The position numbers were made by a program, and so were the translations under genes. Shown here piece after piece: positions 58,766 through 64,000 of a stretch of 64,000 bases of DNA (positions are counted from its first letter, which is position 1; every line of letters begins with the position of its first letter). The DNA is from Pyrus communis (lineage: Eukaryota; Streptophyta; Magnoliopsida; Rosales; Rosaceae). Location: assembly GCF_963583255.1 (NCBI RefSeq), contig NC_084804.1, positions 25,051,061 through 25,115,060 on the forward strand. Direction: 5' to 3'. The notes beneath the pieces are model-generated. The model saw only the letters and a list, made by a program, of their open reading frames with translations. It had not been told where the DNA came from and searched no databases.

Positions 58766-59449
58766 AACAACAACCTAAAGCACATGCACATGCACCACTA
58801 TTCCCTTGCCACTTTCTAGCCATTTCATTTCATCATTACACCACCATTCACACCCCTTTAATCCACATGCATCCACATACTCATTCACTTAATCATTAAG
58901 CCACACATTCACACACACACACCCAAAACACATCCAAGGCCGTGACTTCTCCCTTATGCCATTTTCAGATTTCCATCATATTCACATGCATTCCATCCTT
59001 TAAAACATTGCACATGCATTCAATCATTCCAACCAAGCCACATGCACTCCCTTTAATCATTCATCCTAGTGGTTTTTCCATCATTAATTCAACCAACACA
59101 TTCATCATTCACACTAACACAAAACCCATCTTGTGCCGTGAGTTTCCCCTCCAAATTTCCAGCACCCCATAATCATTCACAACCCTTTAATCACATGCAT
59201 TATCATCAAACAAACAACCCTAAACCGTGAGCTCCCATTCCTTTATGCCATTTTCAGATTTCCACCCACTAACCTAGTCATCAACACATGCACTTCCACC
59301 CTTCATCCACAATGATTCATGATTCATTCACTTTGCATCCTTTAATTCAATCACATACTTTCCCATTGTATAATACATCCACATGCATTCTCCATCATTC
59401 CTCCACACAAACACCTTAAACAAATAACCATATACACCTCCATTCCTCC

Positions 59450-59457
59450 TATAAATA
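59450..59457 (+). promoter_or_regulatory. TATA box of G LTR
   Basis: CTCCTATAAATACCC. Confidence 0.55.
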
Positions 59458-60739
59458 CCCTTGCATTCATTCACTCCTCATTCAATCTCATTCCATTGTA
59501 GATACCACAACACAAACACTCCATTCCTTCTCTAGCCGTGAGTTTCTCTCCATTTTCTGCACCATTTTCTCCACCACTCCTCACCTATTTCCATAATTCC
59601 CCACTCCATTCCACACTTCCATTCCCCCAAACCAACTATCCTTAGACCTTATGCTACAACAACGAGGAAGAGAAGAGGACCTAAACGTTCATACAATTCA
59701 AGTTTGAGTTGTTGGAATGTTTAGGTGATTCTTTGATTTCAATGTTTCATTTTAATTCTCTTTGTTTTGTACGTATAAGGAATGGAAGAGAAGAGTGCCT
59801 AAACGTTCATACAATTCAAGTTTGAGTTGTTGGAATGTTTAGGTGTTTCTTTGATTTCAACGTAATGAGGAACTAAAACCCCCTTTAGCTAGGGGGTGAT
59901 TCAAAATACATGTTTATGCTTGCATTATGAATTGATTACTTTTGGTTGGAATTTCATAAGTTGTGGATTCAATTTGTTTAACCGTTTGAATGAATATAAC
60001 GCTAGAATATAAGTGAGTTTCACCTAATAGTTACGAACTTATATTCACAAGTAGTGGAGGTTGCTTATAAACAATCGCGTTAAACGAATTCTTGGCATAA
60101 GTTTCATGCGTAATCCATAGTAACGAATGCCTCGTCAATGTTTATGATTTCCGTTGAACTTAATGATCTTTGTTGAATGTCTCTATCATGCGTATTCCAT
60201 AGTTAGGGACTTTGATTAAGAATAATTTGGTTGTAATGCGTATTCCATTCAATCCAACGAATCTAGGGAAATCTGAAAGTTAATTTAAACGGACCTAATT
60301 AACTTGGAGCATTGAGTTTCATAATTTATCGAAAGAACAACTGAGAATCAATCTTGTATGCAAGTATAACATGTATGGAGAAGAACCCCTTAGCTAGCCT
60401 TCATTCCATTCATTCCATTCATTAAATCCATATTCGTTTTACAATCTGCTTAGTTATTAACGTGTTTTGTTATTTCAATTCTCGTCAAATCAAAACCCCC
60501 CCCTTTTACTTTCTTGTTCTTTAATGCTTAGAATCTGTTTAGTTTATGTTTTAAAGTATTTTTGCATTCTTTGAGTCTAGTATAGTGTTTTATATTGTGT
60601 TTTTACGTTTTTGAGTCAGTTTCCAAGTGATTTTGCAATCCCTCCTAATCCCCGGTCCAGAACGATCCCTACTTATACATATACTACAATTGACAAAAAG
60701 AGGGTTAATTTGTGTGCGTATAAAATTCGCATCAAATTT

Positions 60740-60757
60740 TGGCGCCGTTGCCGGGGA
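60740..60757 (+). promoter_or_regulatory. primer-binding site of G (tRNA-Asp)
   Basis: TGGCGCCGTTGCCGGGGA, perfect match. Confidence 0.92.
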
Positions 60758-60860
60758 TTAGAAAATTTGCTAATCCCTTGGATTGTTTGTTTCTGTATTG
60801 TCTTTTAGATTTAGTTTTTTTTTTTTTTTTTTTATTTGTGTTTTGTTTGTTAAGAACAAG

Positions 60861-61961
60861 ATGGCACTTGATAATGCTTCTCTTTTGTCACAACTCATGG
60901 AAAGGTCCCAAATGCAAAGAGTTGATATATTTAATCTTCAATCAAGGAATAACGTGTTTTCCAATACTTACAATTCGGATTGGAGTGATCATTCAAACTC
61001 TATGTGGTGGGAACCTCAAAATGCTCAACAAGGAGGATATTGGCAGCCACCACAACCTCATATTCAACATGCCCAACCAAATTTAAGTTCGTCAATAAAT
61101 TATAACCAAAAGCTTGATGAATTAATTTGTTTGGTGCAGGGCTTACAAAATCAAGACAATGAGGCTCAACAAGAAGGATATTGGCAGCCGTATGAGGAGT
61201 TCTATTCAACGCCTATGCAGCCACCACAACCTGCCCAAAGTAATGTAGGTAATTCAAATGATAATGATACGATTTTTCAATTACTTACTACTCTGGAAAA
61301 GCAAATTGGGCAGATGTGCGACCAAGGCGAACTCCCTAGTTCAACCATTGCAAATCAGAAGGGAGAATTTGAAACTGCCAAGGAAATCATGTTGAGAAGT
61401 GACAAGGAGGTTGGAACGGACCCTCAACCATCAAAATCAAATCACAAGGAAGAGGAATACACCCAACCCACGGAAAGGGTGGAAACACCTTTACCGGAGG
61501 CTCCTATTGCTCCTATGCCATCTAATACAGGTATGGTTGTTCCCAATTTCATTATTTTTAACCCTATTCCTTGCAGATTCATGACTTCCAAGGAAGAAGA
61601 ATGTGAAAAAGACATCTTGGAAGCCCTTCCAAAGGTGACAAGTAGGGAATGTCATGAATCCATCAAAGAGGACGTTCTTGAAACCACAAAATCCAAAGAA
61701 GTTAAATTTGATGACATTGGACAAGTAATAACCATCACTTGCAATCTGGCCAAGTCCAATATCCCTGAAACTTTCAAAGGAGTGGTATTTGTCATTGAGT
61801 TCTTGTCGGACAAAACAAGTAAGTATTTTTTTCCAAATTCCATTAGATTTTATACTAACTTGCTATTTTTTTTTAATCAGGCACCTACACTAGAATTCAA
61901 ACCAATGCCGGTTCACTTCAATTATCACCTTCCATTCAAGGACCAATTCCATGCCGTTTGA
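60861..61961 (+). CDS. gag-derived ORF of G
   Basis: 366 codons without a stop. I choose the ATG at 60861 (MALDNASLLSQLMERSQ); a frame upstream to 60783 is T-rich leader. It holds the gag tail (NVFSNTYNSDWSDHSNS, matching SNTYNPSWRDHPNL of A), two YWQP repeats, and a segment like LEKQIGQMCDQGELPSS and AKEIMLRS. It closes with APTLEFKPMPVHFNYHLPF, the linker that precedes RT in A. The capsid domain, zinc knuckle, protease and pol are absent. A 62-bp stretch (61819-61880) has intron-like signals, and the frame is open with or without reading through it. Whether a protein is made is unknown. Confidence 0.6.
   Translation: MALDNASLLSQLMERSQMQRVDIFNLQSRNNVFSNTYNSDWSDHSNSMWWEPQNAQQGGYWQPPQPHIQHAQPNLSSSINYNQKLDELICLVQGLQNQDNEAQQEGYWQPYEEFYSTPMQPPQPAQSNVGNSNDNDTIFQLLTTLEKQIGQMCDQGELPSSTIANQKGEFETAKEIMLRSDKEVGTDPQPSKSNHKEEEYTQPTERVETPLPEAPIAPMPSNTGMVVPNFIIFNPIPCRFMTSKEEECEKDILEALPKVTSRECHESIKEDVLETTKSKEVKFDDIGQVITITCNLAKSNIPETFKGVVFVIEFLSDKTSKYFFPNSIRFYTNLLFFFNQAPTLEFKPMPVHFNYHLPFKDQFHAV
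61819..61880 (+). other. intron-like segment in G ORF
   Basis: GTAAGTA donor, TACTAAC branch-type motif and TTTTTTTTTAATCAG acceptor within 62 bp. Splicing would shift frame, since 62 is not a multiple of 3. Confidence 0.45.
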
Positions 61962-61973
61962 TTTTATTTATGT

Positions 61974-61976
61974 TAA

Positions 61977-62007
<31 letters not shown>

Positions 62008-62030
62008 AGAAAAAAAGAAAGATACTAAAC
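61974..62030 (+). repeat. poly(A) tract of G
   Basis: AATAAA running into A23 (61978-62000), then GAAAAAAAG units. It is the left border of the cargo, as in E and F. Confidence 0.85.
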
Positions 62031-62048
62031 ATGGAGAAAGGTGGAGCT

Positions 62049-62720
62049 TCACAAAGGTTGTTTGCGTGAAGTCCCACTACGAGGCGCAGAAGCGGAAGGC
62101 GCAGAAGCGGGAGGCATAGAAGCGGGAGGCATCGAAGCGGAAGGCATCGGAGCGGGAGGCATCGGAGCTAGAGCATTCCAAGCCTCAATACTTGGCCAAG
62201 CGCTGGATGACCCAGGAAAAAGGTGCCTCTGGAGATAAGACGCAAGCCTTTGACGGTCACTGTGAATTCGACCTTCAGATTCTTGCAGCTCATCAAGCTT
62301 CCTCTTCATCCCCGACGAATAGTTATTTGCAAGCACATGCAAACTTCTATTCTCGTACTTAAGCTGCTGGATCTCTTGCTTAAGTCTTTCCACCTCTGCC
62401 ATCAACGATTCCACCTGACGGGAGCGGGCAAGCAGGCGTAGGCCCATGTTGGACACAGAGCTCGCACACTGAACACTAAGTGCGAGGGACTCTTGAACGG
62501 CCAACTCATCGGACCGTCCTGACAGCAGCCTACTATCTTTTGGAGTGAGGAGGTTTTTAGCTACTATTGTAGCTGTTGTGGCGTCCTGCATCACAGAGTC
62601 TTCACCTGAAAGAGGACCGTTAGAAGATAAAAAAGAAGGGCGCCATACATTACCTTGACGGGGCGCAACCGGATCGCTGCTGAGACTCAAATCTAAGCTA
62701 AGGTTCGATGAGTTTGCCAT
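62049..62720 (-). CDS. antisense leucine-zipper protein of G
   Basis: Homologue of the E/F antisense protein. I start at 62720 (MANSSNLSLDLS), aligning with the E start; an ATG three codons upstream (62729) would add MKK. The core and all zipper a/d residues (V, L, V, L, I, L, N, L) are unchanged, while S112R, K118Q, L119Q and H122Y lie at other heptad positions. The C-terminal tail has diverged into PPAS and APSAS repeats. It is therefore a separate older copy that has kept its frame. It lies between the poly(A) tract and the promoter-like region of the cargo. Confidence 0.72.
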   Translation of the reverse strand: MANSSNLSLDLSLSSDPVAPRQGNVWRPSFLSSNGPLSGEDSVMQDATTATIVAKNLLTPKDSRLLSGRSDELAVQESLALSVQCASSVSNMGLRLLARSRQVESLMAEVERLKQEIQQLKYENRSLHVLANNYSSGMKRKLDELQESEGRIHSDRQRLASYLQRHLFPGSSSAWPSIEAWNALAPMPPAPMPSASMPPASMPPASAPSASAPRSGTSRKQPL

Positions 62721-64000
62721 TTTTTTCAAAAGTGTTCAAAGAGAAGGGGTGGATGGAGTTAAAAATTTCACAAAGGGCCGGAGTCGAGTTTCAGGAATGG
62801 GAAATCTTCAGAGTGTGTTTGTTGTGGTGATCGATAGCTCAATAAAAAAGCCAAGGCGACGCGTCCACCGATTCAAAAAGCCGGAATTTCCGGCGTAATT
62901 TTGGCGACGCTTTCTCTGCTTTTCAGAAGACGGGTTCAACTTTGTCAAAAGATTTCTTCTTTTCAGACAACACGTGGAGGCCATCACCGCAACTACATAT
63001 CTTTAGCCGACAAGCGCAAAGTTCGGCGACGCTTTCTCTGCTTTTCAGAAGACGCGTGCAGCTTTGTCAAAAGGAGTCGCATCTGCACTACCACGTGTCG
63101 TTCAGAAAGCGAAGGGGCGTCGTTCAGAAATCGAAGGGGCGCCTGCTCAGAAATCGAAGAGGCGTATTCAAAGATCGAAGAGGCGCCACTATTTCAAAAA
63201 GCCGGAATTGCGGGATCAAAACGTTTGTCGACAAGGGTAAAAAGTACCACCACTTGATATTATCTCTATATATGTCGACCTTCGTCTTTTATGGCAGGGC
63301 AAACCTGAAGAAAATGCCCAACTCTCCCTCACCTCTGAGGGCGCACTCCCAGCAAGGCCTTTCAAAATACTCAATTCTTTCTTCTTCCCCAAAGATGATA
63401 CCAGATGCCTGGAGTACATATGACCCAGGAGGAAACGGCGGATTGAAGCATGTGCTGATTCATCCACCGCTTCTTCAAAGCAAAGGTATCTCATATCATC
63501 AAGGTCAAAAGCAAAAGTATCTCATATCATGCTCTTTCCCTGTCTTTTTCTTTGTCCTTGTTCTTACTCGCATGGCAAAGTAAAAGAAGCAATCAGCCGG
63601 TACTTGGAGTCAATCTTCCGATCTGGAGCCAACTGCCTGGAATCTATTCCTGATTGCTTACCTAGCGTTGCACTCGAGTAGTCATCTTCAACGGTTGATA
63701 CACTTCCGGAGAAGGGACCACTTCTGCAAAGGGGAGCGAGTAAGGCAAGTGAAAATGATACATTGAAGCATGTGGAGACAAACATAGGCTGAGTTATCCT
63801 CCAACCCTTTTCAATACGAATTGGAAAGATTGAACAAAGAAACAGACCAAAAGGGTATGCTCAGACCTTCGGGGGAGACCAAAAGAACCATCCTGCTGCC
63901 CAGTTCAAGAAGTAGCACAAAGGAAAATCAATGATGGGCGGAAACCAGTTCGAGAGTAAGCCTGTGGAATCATCAAGATCAAGCCTCAATGCAATCAACA
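62721..64000. other. cargo module of G, upstream of the antisense ORF
   Basis: Aligns with E 48805-50043 with many substitutions and an extra segment near 63160-63230 (GATCGAAGAGGCG to AGCCGGAATTGCGGGATC). The TATA-like word of E is CAATAAAAAAG here. Plus-strand frames corresponding to E's 273-codon frame are broken, which argues against a plus-strand protein. No other gene is seen. Confidence 0.7.

Larger units (their letters stand above)
58233..60734 (+). mobile_element. 5' LTR of G
   Basis: 2502 bp, TGATAGGAGCATATTCATGC to TTCGCATCA. Its 5' part matches LTR X at 1-649. It contains the hairpin (59680-59725 and a second copy near 59797), CACATGCA-rich sequence and a TATA box. Confidence 0.9.
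58233..64000 (+). mobile_element. cargo-type element G (right end outside window)
   Basis: 5' LTR 58233-60734, PBS 60740, a gag-derived ORF, a poly(A) tract, and cargo with its own antisense ORF. It differs from E and F in the part left of the poly(A) and is more diverged in the cargo. It ends in the window at the AATGCAATCA junction where the 3' UTR should begin. Confidence 0.87.

Noticed and set aside
1..64000. Host protein-coding genes
   Set aside because: All sizeable frames are explained by retroelements or LTR repeats. The antisense cargo ORF is the only candidate of possible host origin.

Overview
The window is repeat-dense, gene-poor plant nuclear DNA. I find no convincing host single-copy gene, tRNA or rRNA gene. 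Nearly every base belongs to nested LTR retrotransposons. Athila-type Ty3/gypsy elements predominate, recognised by a primer-binding site matching the tRNA-Asp 3' end, LTRs of about 2.3-2.5 kb starting TGATAGGAGC, and an Athila-like RT. There is also one young Tekay-type chromovirus and one hAT-like DNA transposon end. A woody eudicot, possibly Rosaceae, is my guess from general resemblance only.

Layout. 1-10943: minus-strand material. Athila element A (gag, PR and pol with two in-frame stops) sits inside LTR B, which sits inside LTR K, which sits inside a plus-strand element H. 10944-16937: H, a gag/protease-only remnant, interrupted by a solo LTR with a perfect 5-bp target duplication. 16938-34305: plus-strand element C, broken in gag and pol, whose 5' LTR is split by the intact Tekay element T (17441-26918). 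34306-39177: the rest of the H LTR, followed directly by the deleted element J. 39178-45381: minus-strand element D, cut by a hAT-like end, which is cut by a second Tekay LTR remnant. 45382-64000: non-autonomous elements E, F and G. E and F share one LTR, and G is inserted in the 3' UTR of F.

E, F and G (and the visible half of D) carry an unusual cargo of about 2 kb. It encodes a 225-aa leucine-zipper protein on the strand opposite to the retroelement. In E and F, gag-pol is reduced to a 14-codon gag start plus a conserved non-coding motif, a poly(A) tract and the cargo. Between E and G the antisense ORF shows 8 purely synonymous versus 5 replacement codon differences over about 98 codons, and all zipper core positions are kept, so it looks like a protein under selection. 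Element C preserves the cargo-free site. This is the best candidate for something undescribed.

How the pieces work together: E, F and G retain LTR, PBS, PPT and 3' motifs but no protease, RT or integrase, so they could only move using proteins from autonomous Athila elements. T is the only element here with a complete polyprotein and near-identical LTRs, so it is the most recent complete insertion.
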